Source: Thermoanaerobaculia bacterium
Lineage (GTDB): Bacteria; Acidobacteriota; Thermoanaerobaculia; Multivoradales; JAHEKO01
Length of the DNA: 64,000 bases
Direction of reading: 5' to 3'
Assembly (NCBI GenBank): GCA_947259195.1
Contig: CAMYLC010000048.1
Coordinates: 2,803-66,802 of the forward strand
The position numbers were made by a program, and so were the translations under genes. The notes under the pieces are model-generated. The model worked only from the letters and a program-made list of their open reading frames with translations. It was not told the DNA's origin and searched no databases. Positions 52,538 to 64,000 of the stretch are shown here, one piece after another (positions within the stretch are counted from its first letter, which is position 1; every line of letters starts with the position of its first letter).

Positions 52538-53413
52538 TCAGGAGCTGCTCGGCCGTTTGTCCAGGATGTAGGTGAGCGGGTTTCTTGGCTGCCCATCAAG
52601 CCGAACCTCGTAGTGCAGATGGAACCCCGTCGTGCGCCCCGTGTTGCCTACGAAGCCGATCACGTCACCTCTGCGGACTCGCTGCCCAGGCTCGACGTTG
52701 TAGCTCGCCAGGTGCCCGTAGCGTGTCATCACCCCATAGCCGTGCGAGAGATCGACGGAGTTGCCCAGGCGACCATTGCGCCTAGCCCTCAACACGACAC
52801 CATCGGCTGTTGCCTTGACTGGCTGACCTGGGGAGGTGGAAATGTCGATCGCTCGATGCAGGGCCCGCTGTCCGGTGACCGGATCGCTGCGATAGCCGTA
52901 GCCGCTGGTCAACAGGCCGCGAACAGGAGAGATCGAAGGAGTGGCGGCGGCCTGTTGCAGCTGTTCGGCCAACTCGGCTCCAACACTTTCGAGCCCCCGG
53001 TCCAGGAATTCGGCCCGATCGCGCAATTGGCTGAGCGCCGCCGGGTCGGAAAGGAGTAGATCCTCGCCTCCGATACCGGGTTCCTGCTCGAGTCCCAGAC
53101 CATCGACCCCGGCTACGATCGCCAGCTGGCGCGTACGATCCTCGAAATCGACCAGCTGTCGGTTGAGCTCGCGGACGCTGGTCTCGAAGTCCTGGTTGAC
53201 CTCTCGCAGGCGGAGGTTCTCCGCTTCGAGCTGAGAGAGTTGGGCCTTGTCGATCGTGGTGAAGAAGAAGGACCAGGTCGATGCCACAGCCAAGAGCAGC
53301 AGCACGAGCGTCGCCAAGCCCGCGACCAGCAGCTGACGAGTGCTGACGGTCCACTTGCGGAACTTGGCGCGCGAATGCGGCACCAAGATGATGGTGTGGT
53401 GCTTCAGTCCCAT
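52538..53413 (-). CDS. M23 family metallopeptidase with N-terminal TM and coiled coil
   Basis: TSGYGYRSDPVTGQRALHRAIDISTSPGQPV, GYGVMTRYGHL, HLHYEVRLDGQPRNPL; start at MGLKHHTI. Confidence 0.92.
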   Translation of the reverse strand: MGLKHHTIILVPHSRAKFRKWTVSTRQLLVAGLATLVLLLLAVASTWSFFFTTIDKAQLSQLEAENLRLREVNQDFETSVRELNRQLVDFEDRTRQLAIVAGVDGLGLEQEPGIGGEDLLLSDPAALSQLRDRAEFLDRGLESVGAELAEQLQQAAATPSISPVRGLLTSGYGYRSDPVTGQRALHRAIDISTSPGQPVKATADGVVLRARRNGRLGNSVDLSHGYGVMTRYGHLASYNVEPGQRVRRGDVIGFVGNTGRTTGFHLHYEVRLDGQPRNPLTYILDKRPSSS

Positions 53414-53639
53414 GACAATCCGACAAGAGTCAAGGCCACCAGGTTCTTCCCCCCAGAAGAGATTGGCCCGATCGAGGCCTATTCTACTTTGGCCGTGAAA
53501 GCTGTCAAGGTGTGACGGTGGAGTCGACGGATGCCGCTCGGGCGACCTGTCGACTCCACCGTACAAGTCCTGATCCAGCCGTTCGCCTTGCTCCACCCTC
53601 AGCGGTGTCGGGCATGGCTCGGGCCGGAATCGATCGTCG

Positions 53640-55619
<1,980 letters not shown>

Positions 55620-55763
55620 GATTGTGCTGATCTCCCTAGGCTGTCCATGAGTGGATCCGAAACCTCATCGTGATTTTGGATATTTCGAAGCGAGTCTGCG
55701 AGTTGCAGGAGTCGACCACTGTACCCGAATTCACTCCGTTGTGGATCGACTGGCTGCGAGTAC

Positions 55764-55793
55764 TGCGACTCCAGGATTTGCGGCTCCAGGATT
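55764..55793. repeat. Two-unit 15-bp tandem repeat in the acs/MFS intergenic region
   Basis: tgcgactccaggatt followed by tgcggctccaggatt. Confidence 0.75.
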
Positions 55794-55860
55794 CCGGAGT
55801 AGGACGCTCTCCCCAAAGAGGAGCCGTGAACCTCATCCTAGTGTTGCAGCGAGGCTCGTT

Positions 55861-55898
55861 CGGAGGAACACCCTCCGGGGTAGGACGCCGCCTACCCC
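55861..55898. promoter_or_regulatory. Two abutting perfect hairpins upstream of the MFS gene
   Basis: cggagg-aacac-cctccg (55861-55877) and ggggtagg-acgccg-cctacccc (55877-55898), sharing one G. Confidence 0.55.
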
Positions 55899-56039
55899 TT
55901 GAGGGCGTTGAATTCGCAGCGAACAATGCTACTTTCTACGGAGTGCTCGGGGCTGCCGAAAGCGGGGTAGCTTGCCGACCCTTCTACTGGCGAAATATCC
56001 TCTTCGTTTCACCCATACATAACAGCTCGGAGGGACAGT

Positions 56040-57392
56040 ATGAGCAGCGAATCTGCCGGCAATCGCTGGACCGTAATCCTCGGGGGTCTGATCGTTCAGA
56101 TCATCCTCGGCACCGTGTACGCCTTCAGTGTTTTCGTCGGTCCACTGGAGGCACAGATGGGCTGGGACCGGGCTACTACCCAGTGGGCCTTCTCGGTCAC
56201 GCTGGCGACGTTCGCTATCGTGATGATCCCGGCGGGCCGCCTGCAGGACCGAATCGGACCCCGCAAGGTCGCCTCGATCGGCGGCATCTTGCTCGGCATC
56301 TCATTCCTGGCTGGAGCCGTCCTGGTTTCTCCCGAGCGACCCTGGGCCCTCTATCTGACCTATGGACTGATCGGTGGCGCCGGAATCGGTTTCGCCTATG
56401 TCTGCCCCATTGCAGCCGCGGTCAAGTGGTTCCCTGACAAGAAAGGGCTGATCACGGGACTGGCGGTGGCCGGTTTCGGCGCGGGAGCACTCTTCTTCGC
56501 CGGCCCGGCATCGGTTCTGCTGCAGGCGCCTGGAGGTGGAGAAGAAGGACTGAGCTTGCTCCAGATCCTCATGATCGGCACGGGTTTCTCTGAGGGGATT
56601 GGTTTCGGTATCGGCTGGCGGTCCTTCTTCATATTGCACGGCCTGGTCGCAGGTGTCGGAGTGCTGCTCGGTGCGTCCCTGTTGAGAAATCCGCCCGAGG
56701 GCTGGAAGCCACCCGGCTGGAGTGAGGATCCAGCGATCGTGAGAGTCCAGCGGGACGTGGAATGGCACGAGATGCTCAATCGACCTCTGGCCTGCATGCT
56801 GTGGATCACGTTCATCTTCGGTGCCACTTCAGGCCTCCTCGCTATCGGTCAGTGGAAGCCGATGATGGGCACGATTCTTGGTGGTCGCACCTTCGCTCCC
56901 GAGTGGATGGGCAGTTTCGGACGATTCGTCGAGCCGGTCGGGATCCTGGCCATCTTCAACGCCATTGGCCGGATCTTCTGGGGCAAGATCAGTGACATCA
57001 TCGATCGCCCGCGAGCCATGATGATCATGTTTCTGGGACAGGGGCTGGTGTTCATGCTGTTGGCTGGAATCGATTCGGTGTTGGCGGTATTTCTGGCTTC
57101 GGCTTGGGTCGGCCTCAACTTCGGTGGCAACTTCGCCCTCTTTCCGTCGGCCACGGCCGACTATTTCGGCACCAAGAATCTCGGCATGAACTATGGTTGG
57201 ATCTTCACGGCCTACGGTGTGGCCGGCATTCTCGGACCGGCGGTGGGAGGCGTCCTGTTCGACGCGACCCAGGACTACATCCTGGCCTTCCTGTTCGCCG
57301 GGGTCCTCTGTTTCCTCGCCGCTGCATCGTCGGTCGTGGTCTGGGCATTGTCGAGGAGGCCCGTGGATGGGGCAGATATGAGCGATGCTTGA
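56040..57392 (+). CDS. OFA-type MFS transporter (oxalate/formate antiporter-like)
   Basis: Twelve-TM-like profile; QIILGTVYAFSVFVGPLEAQMGWDRATTQWAFSVTLATFAIVMIPAGRLQDRIGPRKV and FGTKNLGMNYGWIFTAYGVAGILGP. Confidence 0.9.
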   Translation: MSSESAGNRWTVILGGLIVQIILGTVYAFSVFVGPLEAQMGWDRATTQWAFSVTLATFAIVMIPAGRLQDRIGPRKVASIGGILLGISFLAGAVLVSPERPWALYLTYGLIGGAGIGFAYVCPIAAAVKWFPDKKGLITGLAVAGFGAGALFFAGPASVLLQAPGGGEEGLSLLQILMIGTGFSEGIGFGIGWRSFFILHGLVAGVGVLLGASLLRNPPEGWKPPGWSEDPAIVRVQRDVEWHEMLNRPLACMLWITFIFGATSGLLAIGQWKPMMGTILGGRTFAPEWMGSFGRFVEPVGILAIFNAIGRIFWGKISDIIDRPRAMMIMFLGQGLVFMLLAGIDSVLAVFLASAWVGLNFGGNFALFPSATADYFGTKNLGMNYGWIFTAYGVAGILGPAVGGVLFDATQDYILAFLFAGVLCFLAAASSVVVWALSRRPVDGADMSDA

Positions 57393-59490
57393 TTCGTTAC
57401 TGAAGCCCCAATCGGTGGCCGTACTCGGCGTCTCTCGTAGTGCCGGGAAGGTTGGCCACGAGGTAATGGTCAACCTGATTCAGGGCGGGTTCGAAGGGGC
57501 GATCTACCCGGTCAATCCGGGGGCCGAGGAGATCCTCGGCCTGCGGTGCTACCCCGATCTCGCTTCCATCGGCGAGCCAGTGGACCTCTGTCTTGTCGCT
57601 CTGCCCGTAAGCAAGGTGGAGGCGGCGGTCAAACAGGCGCTGGCGGCCAACGTCGGGGCCATGGTAATCCTGACCGCGGGCTTCAAGGAGGTCGGGGAGG
57701 ACGGAGCAGAGCTGGAAGCGAGAATTTCGGACCTCTGTCGGCAGCACCGCGTCCGACTCATGGGTCCGAATTCTGTCGGTCTGATCAACGCCCACCACAA
57801 GTTGAACGCTACCTTTGCACCGGTCATGCCGCCGCCTGGCGGCATCTCGGTGATCTCCCAGTCGGGCGCCCTGTGCGTCGCCATTCTGGATTGGGCGGCG
57901 AGTCAGGGTATCGGCTTGGGCACCACCGTCAGCTTCGGCAACAAAGCCGACCTCAACGAGGTGGATTTCTTGGAGGCCTTGGCCGAGGATGACGAAACCC
58001 GCGTCATCACCGGCTATCTGGAGAGCATCGACGATGGCGAGAGGTTTCTGACAGCGGCGCAGGAGGCGGCAGACATCAAGCCGGTGGTCATCCTCAAGGT
58101 CGGGGTGACCGCTGCCGGCGCGAAGGCCGCTTCCTCACACACCGGAAGTCTGGCCGGGGCCGATATCGCCTACTGGGCGGCTTTCAAGCGAGCTGGAGTG
58201 ATTCGAGCCGAGACTTTCGAGTCGCTCTTCGACTACGCGCAGGCTTTCGCCATGCAGCCGCTACCCGAAGGCAGGCGATTGGCGGTGATCACCAACGCCG
58301 GAGGTCCAGGCATCATGGCTGCCGACGCAGCGGAAGGTTCGGGCCTCGAGTTGATGAGCCCGGATGAGGCTACCCAAGATGCCTTGCGGGCGGTGCTGCC
58401 GCCCGAGGCGGCTGTGGGAAATCCAGTCGACGTCATCGGTGACGCGGATCCGGATCGATACATGGCCGCTTTCGAGACGATCCAGGCGGGAGATTTCAAC
58501 GACGCGACTCTGCTCATCGCCACACCGCAGAACATGACCCGCCCGGCGGAGTTGGCCCATCGGCTGGCACAGGCTCACGATGGCGAGAAGCCTCTGGTGG
58601 CTGCGTTTCTGGGCGGCGATGAGGTCGAAGAGGCGCGCCGCATCCTGACCTCCTTGAACATCCCTTGCTACTCCTCGCCGGAGAGGGCGGTACGGGCTCT
58701 CAGGGGGATGGTGGACTACGCTGCCTGGCGCAACAGGCCCCCCAGGGTGGTCACGCGGTTCCCGGTGAATCGCCGGCGGGTCGACAGGGTCATCCGCTGG
58801 CATCGGAGGATGAAGCTCAGTCAGATCGGCGAGGTGGAAGGCAAGGAAATCCTGCGGGCCTATGACTTCACGATTCCGCGGGGCAGGCTTGTGGAGAGCT
58901 CCTCCCAGGCCGTGGAGGCAGCCAATCAGATCGGCTATCCGGTGGTGATGAAGATCGTCTCGCCGGACATCATTCACAAGTCGGATGTGGGTGGTGTGCG
59001 GCTCAACCTGGCGACGTCCGATCAGGTCAGAGACGCCTTCGATCTCCTGATGCTCCGGTCGACCCGCAGCCTACCCGATGCTCGCGTCCGCGGTGTGTAC
59101 GTCGAGGCGATGGGCAGGAGGGGCCGAGAGGTGATTCTGGGCATGACCCGGGATCCCCAGTTCGGACCGATGCTGATGTTCGGCCTCGGTGGGATCTTCG
59201 TCGAAGTCATGAAGGATGTGACCTTCCATTTGGCTCCCATCACGGCCGACGAAGCCATGCAGATGCTCAAAGCAACACGCTCCTATGCTCTTCTGACCGG
59301 AGTCCGCGGCGAGTCTGCAGTGGATCTGGAGGCGATCGCTGGCGGTCTGCAACGCATCAGTCAACTGTCCACGGACTACCCTGAGATCGCCGAGCTGGAT
59401 CTGAATCCCTTCATCGTCGGGCCGGTGGGCGGAGAATCCTATGTTGCCGATGCCCGCATGGCCTTGAGGCCCCAGGAGGTGGCGAAATGA
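57385..59490 (+). CDS. ADP-forming acyl-CoA synthetase (fused alpha/beta subunits)
   Basis: LLKPQSVAVLGVSRSAGKVG, GPNSVGLIN, SQSGALC, ASSHTGSLAG; ATP-grasp VVMKIVSPDIIHKSDVGGVRL; overlaps the MFS gene. Confidence 0.92.
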   Translation: MLDSLLKPQSVAVLGVSRSAGKVGHEVMVNLIQGGFEGAIYPVNPGAEEILGLRCYPDLASIGEPVDLCLVALPVSKVEAAVKQALAANVGAMVILTAGFKEVGEDGAELEARISDLCRQHRVRLMGPNSVGLINAHHKLNATFAPVMPPPGGISVISQSGALCVAILDWAASQGIGLGTTVSFGNKADLNEVDFLEALAEDDETRVITGYLESIDDGERFLTAAQEAADIKPVVILKVGVTAAGAKAASSHTGSLAGADIAYWAAFKRAGVIRAETFESLFDYAQAFAMQPLPEGRRLAVITNAGGPGIMAADAAEGSGLELMSPDEATQDALRAVLPPEAAVGNPVDVIGDADPDRYMAAFETIQAGDFNDATLLIATPQNMTRPAELAHRLAQAHDGEKPLVAAFLGGDEVEEARRILTSLNIPCYSSPERAVRALRGMVDYAAWRNRPPRVVTRFPVNRRRVDRVIRWHRRMKLSQIGEVEGKEILRAYDFTIPRGRLVESSSQAVEAANQIGYPVVMKIVSPDIIHKSDVGGVRLNLATSDQVRDAFDLLMLRSTRSLPDARVRGVYVEAMGRRGREVILGMTRDPQFGPMLMFGLGGIFVEVMKDVTFHLAPITADEAMQMLKATRSYALLTGVRGESAVDLEAIAGGLQRISQLSTDYPEIAELDLNPFIVGPVGGESYVADARMALRPQEVAK

Positions 59491-61352
59491 GCCGCTTCGA
59501 TCCTGCGTGGCAGCAGAAGTACGCCGACATGATCGGCACCGCCGACGAAGCCGTTGCCAGTCTTCGGCCCGGACAGAGGGTCTTCATCGGTACAGGTTGT
59601 GCGGAGCCCCTGGAGTTGGTGCGAGCGCTCACCAAGCGCTCTCAGGAGTTGCCGGATACCGAGATCGTGCATCTGTTGACTTTCGGCGAGGCACCCTACG
59701 CTTACCGGGAGATGACTCGCTACTTTCGCATCAACAGCTTCTTTATCGCCGACAACGTTCGGGAGATCATTCAGGAGGGCCTTGGGGACTACACCCCCGT
59801 CTTCCTATCGGACATTCCACGCCTGTTCAGTAGCGGTCAACTGCCTCTGGATGCCGCGCTCATCCAGGTGACTCCGCCCGATGAGAATGGCATGTGCAGC
59901 CTCGGGGTCTCGGTAGACATCGTCAGGAGCGCGGCAGAGAATGCCTCCCTGGTGATTGCCCAAGTCAATCCCAACATGCCTTGGACTCATGGTACCTCTC
60001 AGGTTCACGTCTTCGACCTGGATGTGCTTGTTCCCAGCGATGAGCCGATCCTGGAGACCACCTACGCGGAAGCCACCGAAGACACCCGTCAGATCGCCGA
60101 ATACGTCGCGGCTCTGGTCGAGGATGGCTCGACGATCGAAGTCGGCATCGGACGCATTCCTCATGCACTGCTGTCGTTTCTCGAAGGCAAGAAGAACCTC
60201 GGCATCCACACCGAGATGATTACCGACGGTATCGTCGACCTGATCGAAGCGGGGGTCATCACGGGCACCCGGAAGACTCTCGACCGGGGCAAGATCGTTG
60301 CCAGCTTCTGTCTTGGAACCCGCAAGCTCTACGACTACATCGACGACAATCCCTTGTTCAGCTTCCAGCCCACGGAGTACGTGAACGACCCCTTTGTGAT
60401 CAGTCAGCACCACAAGATGGTGGCCATCAACGTCGCGTTGGAAGTGGATCTGACAGGGCAGGTCTGCGCCGATTCCATCGGCACCAAGTTCTTCTCTGGC
60501 GTCGGTGGGCAGGTGGACTTCAATCGAGGTGCCGCCAGATCCCAGAGGGGAAAGGCGATCATTGCCCTACCCTCCACTGCCAAAGGCGGCAGCCTGTCGC
60601 GCATCGTGACCTATCTGAGCCCGGGGGCTGGGGTCGTCACCACGAGGGCGGACGTCCACTATGTGGTGACTGAGTATGGTGCTGCCTACCTCCACGGCAA
60701 GAGCGTGCAGGAGAGGGCTTTGGCCCTGATCTCGGTGGCACATCCGGACTTTCGAGCCGAGCTGCTCCGCGATGCCATCGAGGCACGCTACCTGTCGGCC
60801 GATTTCGCCGATGTCGAAGGCAAGATCGTCATCGGACCGAAAGAGCTGTCCACGACCATGCTGCTCACCGATGGGACCCAGATCGGGTTCCGTCCCATTC
60901 ATCCCACCGATGAGCATCGGATGAGAAACCTGTTCTACGAGCTCTCCCAGCAGACGATCTACTACCGTTTCATGAGTGACCTGAAACGACTACCGCGAAA
61001 GCAGATCCAGGATTTCGTCTACATCGACCATCGCAACGACATCGCGGTGGTCGGTACCGTGCCGGAAGCCGATGGAGAACGAATCGTCTCCATAGGCAGG
61101 TACTTCCTGGATCCGACGACGAACCTGGCGGAGGTCGCTTTCGTCGTGCTGGACGACTGGCAGGGCAAGGGTATTGGCAAGTTCCTCTTCAACCATCTGA
61201 TGAAGATTGCCAGGCGCAACGGCATCCGTGGCTTCACGGCCGAGGTTCTGGCCCAGAACCGGGCCATGCAGGCGGTCTTCGATCACAGTAACTGCAAGAC
61301 CCGCAGCAAGCTCTCCGAAGGGGTCTACAGCTACGAGATGATCTTCGATTGA
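59487..61352 (+). CDS. Acetyl-CoA hydrolase/CoA-transferase fused to C-terminal GNAT domain
   Basis: CoA-transferase motifs FIGTGCAEPLELV, VVTEYGAAYLHGKSVQERALALISVAHPDFR; GNAT segment VAFVVLDDWQGKGIGKFLFNHLMKIARRNGIRGFTAEVLAQNRAMQAVF; ATGA overlap with previous gene. Confidence 0.93.
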   Translation: MSRFDPAWQQKYADMIGTADEAVASLRPGQRVFIGTGCAEPLELVRALTKRSQELPDTEIVHLLTFGEAPYAYREMTRYFRINSFFIADNVREIIQEGLGDYTPVFLSDIPRLFSSGQLPLDAALIQVTPPDENGMCSLGVSVDIVRSAAENASLVIAQVNPNMPWTHGTSQVHVFDLDVLVPSDEPILETTYAEATEDTRQIAEYVAALVEDGSTIEVGIGRIPHALLSFLEGKKNLGIHTEMITDGIVDLIEAGVITGTRKTLDRGKIVASFCLGTRKLYDYIDDNPLFSFQPTEYVNDPFVISQHHKMVAINVALEVDLTGQVCADSIGTKFFSGVGGQVDFNRGAARSQRGKAIIALPSTAKGGSLSRIVTYLSPGAGVVTTRADVHYVVTEYGAAYLHGKSVQERALALISVAHPDFRAELLRDAIEARYLSADFADVEGKIVIGPKELSTTMLLTDGTQIGFRPIHPTDEHRMRNLFYELSQQTIYYRFMSDLKRLPRKQIQDFVYIDHRNDIAVVGTVPEADGERIVSIGRYFLDPTTNLAEVAFVVLDDWQGKGIGKFLFNHLMKIARRNGIRGFTAEVLAQNRAMQAVFDHSNCKTRSKLSEGVYSYEMIFD

Positions 61353-61393
61353 GTTTCGGCCGACAGGGTGCGATAGGGTTGCCACGCCCTGTC

Positions 61394-63118
61394 ATGCGCG
61401 GACGATTCTCAAGCCTGTTGGCACTCCTCCTGGTGCTGGTCGCTGGTACCGGGTGCCAGAAACCGTCCGAACCTCACAGCGTCTTGCTCACACAGGATGT
61501 GGTGACTCTCAAGAAGGGTCGAGCGGAGCTCACCATGATCGGCCGAGCGGTTGTCGGAGACTGGGAGTCGGATCCGCTGGAGCTACGGGACGACTACATT
61601 CTGGAGTTCCTACCCATCGTCACGGGCAAGCACAGTCCTGCGAACTTCTCGATACTCGTCCGATCAGATGGGCGCGAGAAAGAGATCGCCGTCGTCGAAG
61701 GAGTGGCGGAGAGGGAGATCGGCCGGTACCTCGTCGACTCGCTGCGACCAGTGAGTGTCGACCTGTCAGCCTTCAGGGGACGGACGGTTCAGGTCGTCGT
61801 TCGCTTGACTGATGCCACCGGGGACCGGCAGGGGATCGTCGGCCTCCCTCGCCTGCGACCAGTCCCGGATAGCCCCGACCGTGCGCCAGACATCCTCATG
61901 GTCTGCTCCGACACACTGCGATGGGACTCCTCGGTCGGCCCCGGCGGCTCTCAGCTCATGCCGGCTCTCGCCCGGCTGCGAGGCGATGTGGTTTCGTATC
62001 CTGGCGCCTTCAGTACCGCGAGCTGGACAATGCCCGCCATAACGACGGCCTTGACCGGGCTGTATCCTCGTTTCCATGGAACTGGAGAGCGGGCGCCCGG
62101 CATCGCTAGCGGTCCTCCTCCCGGTCATTTCAGCTTCAAGTCCACCGAGGGAAAGCGGTTCTTGAGAACCTACCCGTCAGACCTCCAGAGCCTACCTGAA
62201 AGACTTCTGGAGGCCGGTTACTCGACCAAGATGGTGGCCAGCAATCCGCTCTATTTTCTGTCGGGGCTGGCGCGAGATGGTTTCGAAATGGCGGTGAGAG
62301 CCGGGGTTGCTCCAGGCCCCAGAATCACCCAACTGGCCAAACGACTGCTCCTGTCATCGGACCCCGACGTACCGCTCTTCTTGCTGGTGCACTATATGGA
62401 TCCGCACGAATGGGAAGACCGCTACGTCGACCTATTCGGCTCGGATGCCGACCCGAGCAACGATCCTGCAGGGGTGCGCGAGGCCTACACAATGGCGGTG
62501 GCGAAGGGTGACAGAGCCCTCGGCATGCTGCTCAGAACCTGGGCTCGAAGCCGCGGCGATGAGACCCTGATCGTGTTCTGGTCCGATCATGGTGAGCATC
62601 TGCTGGAGGACGATCTCCTTGGGCACGGCAACAGCATGAGCGATCTACTCTTGAAAGTGCCTCTGGTCGTGAGATATCCGCCCGAGGCTGGGCCGAACGC
62701 GGCGGCAGCGAAGAGATCGGTATCCCTCGCGGACCTGACTCCCACCATCCTAGACGTCGCCGGCGTGTCCTACGACAACGCCACCTTTTCCGGCGAGTCT
62801 CTTCTGCAGCCTCCGGCCTCCACCGAGAGGTTCCATTTTGCCGACTATCAACTCTACGGCCCGGAACTGGCGAGCATCCGTCAGGGAGACTACAAGCTGG
62901 TGATCGACCTCGAATCAGGGGACTCGGAGCTGTGGCAGTCTCGGGGCCCCGAGGAGCATCTAGAGGTCGAGAATGCCCGCCTCACGGAAGATCTGATGAA
63001 GGTCTATGAGGCCTACCTGTCAGCGGCGCGAGCGGCCAGGCAAGGTCTCGAGCTGCCAGATGCCGTGGACGACGACGAAGCTGTCGAGGCCCTCAAAGAG
63101 CTGGGGTATGTCCAGTGA
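61394..63118 (+). CDS. Sulfatase/alkaline-phosphatase-like lipoprotein
   Basis: Lipobox LVAGTGC; APDILMVCSDTLRWD, TASWTMPAITTALTGLYP, VFWSDHGEHLLEDDLLGHGNSM. Confidence 0.87.
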   Translation: MRGRFSSLLALLLVLVAGTGCQKPSEPHSVLLTQDVVTLKKGRAELTMIGRAVVGDWESDPLELRDDYILEFLPIVTGKHSPANFSILVRSDGREKEIAVVEGVAEREIGRYLVDSLRPVSVDLSAFRGRTVQVVVRLTDATGDRQGIVGLPRLRPVPDSPDRAPDILMVCSDTLRWDSSVGPGGSQLMPALARLRGDVVSYPGAFSTASWTMPAITTALTGLYPRFHGTGERAPGIASGPPPGHFSFKSTEGKRFLRTYPSDLQSLPERLLEAGYSTKMVASNPLYFLSGLARDGFEMAVRAGVAPGPRITQLAKRLLLSSDPDVPLFLLVHYMDPHEWEDRYVDLFGSDADPSNDPAGVREAYTMAVAKGDRALGMLLRTWARSRGDETLIVFWSDHGEHLLEDDLLGHGNSMSDLLLKVPLVVRYPPEAGPNAAAAKRSVSLADLTPTILDVAGVSYDNATFSGESLLQPPASTERFHFADYQLYGPELASIRQGDYKLVIDLESGDSELWQSRGPEEHLEVENARLTEDLMKVYEAYLSAARAARQGLELPDAVDDDEAVEALKELGYVQ

Positions 63119-63126
63119 GCAAAGGA

Positions 63127-63158
63127 AAGGCCGCCGTCCCTGCTGAGTCGGCGGCCTT
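63127..63158. terminator. Hairpin between convergent genes
   Basis: aaggccgcc (63127-63135) pairs perfectly with ggcggcctt (63150-63158); pyrimidine-rich ttcctttgc after it on the minus strand. Confidence 0.6.
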
Positions 63159-63178
63159 GATTGCTCTCGCCGGCTAGC

Positions 63179-64000
63179 CTAGCTGACCGGTACGGTCTCC
63201 GGTTCTTCCAGCTCTGCCATTGGTGGCAGTTCCAGGTCGCTGGCTTCTTGGGCGTCGACGACCGCGATGGCGGCCATGTTCACCACATCCTTGGCTTCGC
63301 AGCCGTATTGCAGCAGGTGAACCGGCAGGTTCATACCGGTGAGGATCGGGCCGATCGCCTCGGCCCCACCCAGTCGCTGGACCAACTTGAAGGCGACATT
63401 CGCCGACTGAATCTCCGGGAAGACGAGCACGTTTGCACGGCGCTTCAGGTTGCTGAAGGGGTAGAACTCCTCGATCAGCGACGGTTCGACTGCGGTGTCG
63501 GCCTGCATCTCGCCGTCAACCATGAGATCGGGCCGACGCAGGCGGACTAGTTCGGTGGCCTTCTGGACTTTCTTGACCTCTGGATGAGAGACGCTCCCGA
63601 AGTTGGAGAACGAGAGCATTGCGACGCGGGGCTCGACATGGAAATGCTCGGCGACCTCGGCGCTGCTCAGGGCGATGTCGGCCAACTGTTCGGCGGTAGG
63701 GTTGATGTTGACGGTCGGATCGGCGAAGAAATAGACCCTGTCCTTGACGATCATCATGAAGACGCTGGCGACGATCGATAGATCGGGCCGTGGCCCGATG
63801 ACCTTGAGGAAGGTCCGCAGCGTCTCCGGGTAGTGATGACTGATGCCCCCCACCAGAGCGTCGGCGTCGCCCAATCTCAGCATCATGGCTCCCCAGGCCA
63901 TGGGATCGCGAAGTGCCTTGCGAGCGTCCGCTTTGGTGATGCCCTTGCGGTGGCGTAGGTCGAAGAGAGCCTCCGTATAGCGCTTCCATCGCTCGTTGTC
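63179..64000 (-). CDS. maeB: NADP-dependent malic enzyme, C-terminal phosphotransacetylase-like domain (5' end outside window)
   Basis: Frame open to the window edge (DNERWKRYTEALFDLRHRKGITKADARKALRDPMAWGAMM); GDADALVGGISHHYPETLR, INPTAEQLADIA, GEMQADTAV. Confidence 0.88.
   Translation of the reverse strand, partial: DNERWKRYTEALFDLRHRKGITKADARKALRDPMAWGAMMLRLGDADALVGGISHHYPETLRTFLKVIGPRPDLSIVASVFMMIVKDRVYFFADPTVNINPTAEQLADIALSSAEVAEHFHVEPRVAMLSFSNFGSVSHPEVKKVQKATELVRLRRPDLMVDGEMQADTAVEPSLIEEFYPFSNLKRRANVLVFPEIQSANVAFKLVQRLGGAEAIGPILTGMNLPVHLLQYGCEAKDVVNMAAIAVVDAQEASDLELPPMAELEEPETVPVS

Noticed and set aside
55670-56437. 255-aa ORF across the acs/MFS intergenic region
   Set aside because: Out of frame with the MFS gene over its second half, and its first half consists of repeats and hairpins

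Overview
The window is a gene-dense (about 90% coding), high-GC bacterial chromosomal segment with about 43 protein-coding genes. Overall character (Acidobacteriota-like) is a guess, not shown by the sequence. I saw no rRNA, tRNA, CRISPR array, prophage or complete insertion sequence. Main blocks: (1) 3' end of a TonB-dependent receptor; (2) a three-subunit molybdenum hydroxylase operon (2Fe-2S, Mo, FAD) whose FAD subunit carries a Cys-rich loop like 4-hydroxybenzoyl-CoA reductase beta, preceded by a receiver-like/PilZ gene that looks frameshifted; (3) PhzF-like protein, a repeat-rich secreted protein, transaldolase, a rhomboid-like protein, Lon, and a SYLF protein; (4) mgtE, recO, glyQ, glyS, ppdK, two tandem non-identical GAPDH genes; (5) an alpha-glucan cluster (glgC, an 1165-aa GH13-like protein, glgX, malQ, glgP); (6) mutL, rnc, asnS, a truncated EamA fragment, a permease, rimO, ribF, trxA, a HerA-like ATPase, guaB, secA, an M23 peptidase; (7) an acyl-CoA module: acs divergent from an OFA-type MFS, an ADP-forming acyl-CoA synthetase, and an acetyl-CoA hydrolase/transferase fused to GNAT; (8) a sulfatase-like lipoprotein and a partial maeB-type gene. 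No obviously new defence or mobile system was found. The most interesting signals are the acs/ACD/CoA-transferase-GNAT arrangement, the divergent GAPDH paralogue, the atypical GH13 protein, a possible RBS-sequestering hairpin before the SYLF gene, a probable frameshift in the PilZ gene, and a family of GC-rich palindromic intergenic repeats.
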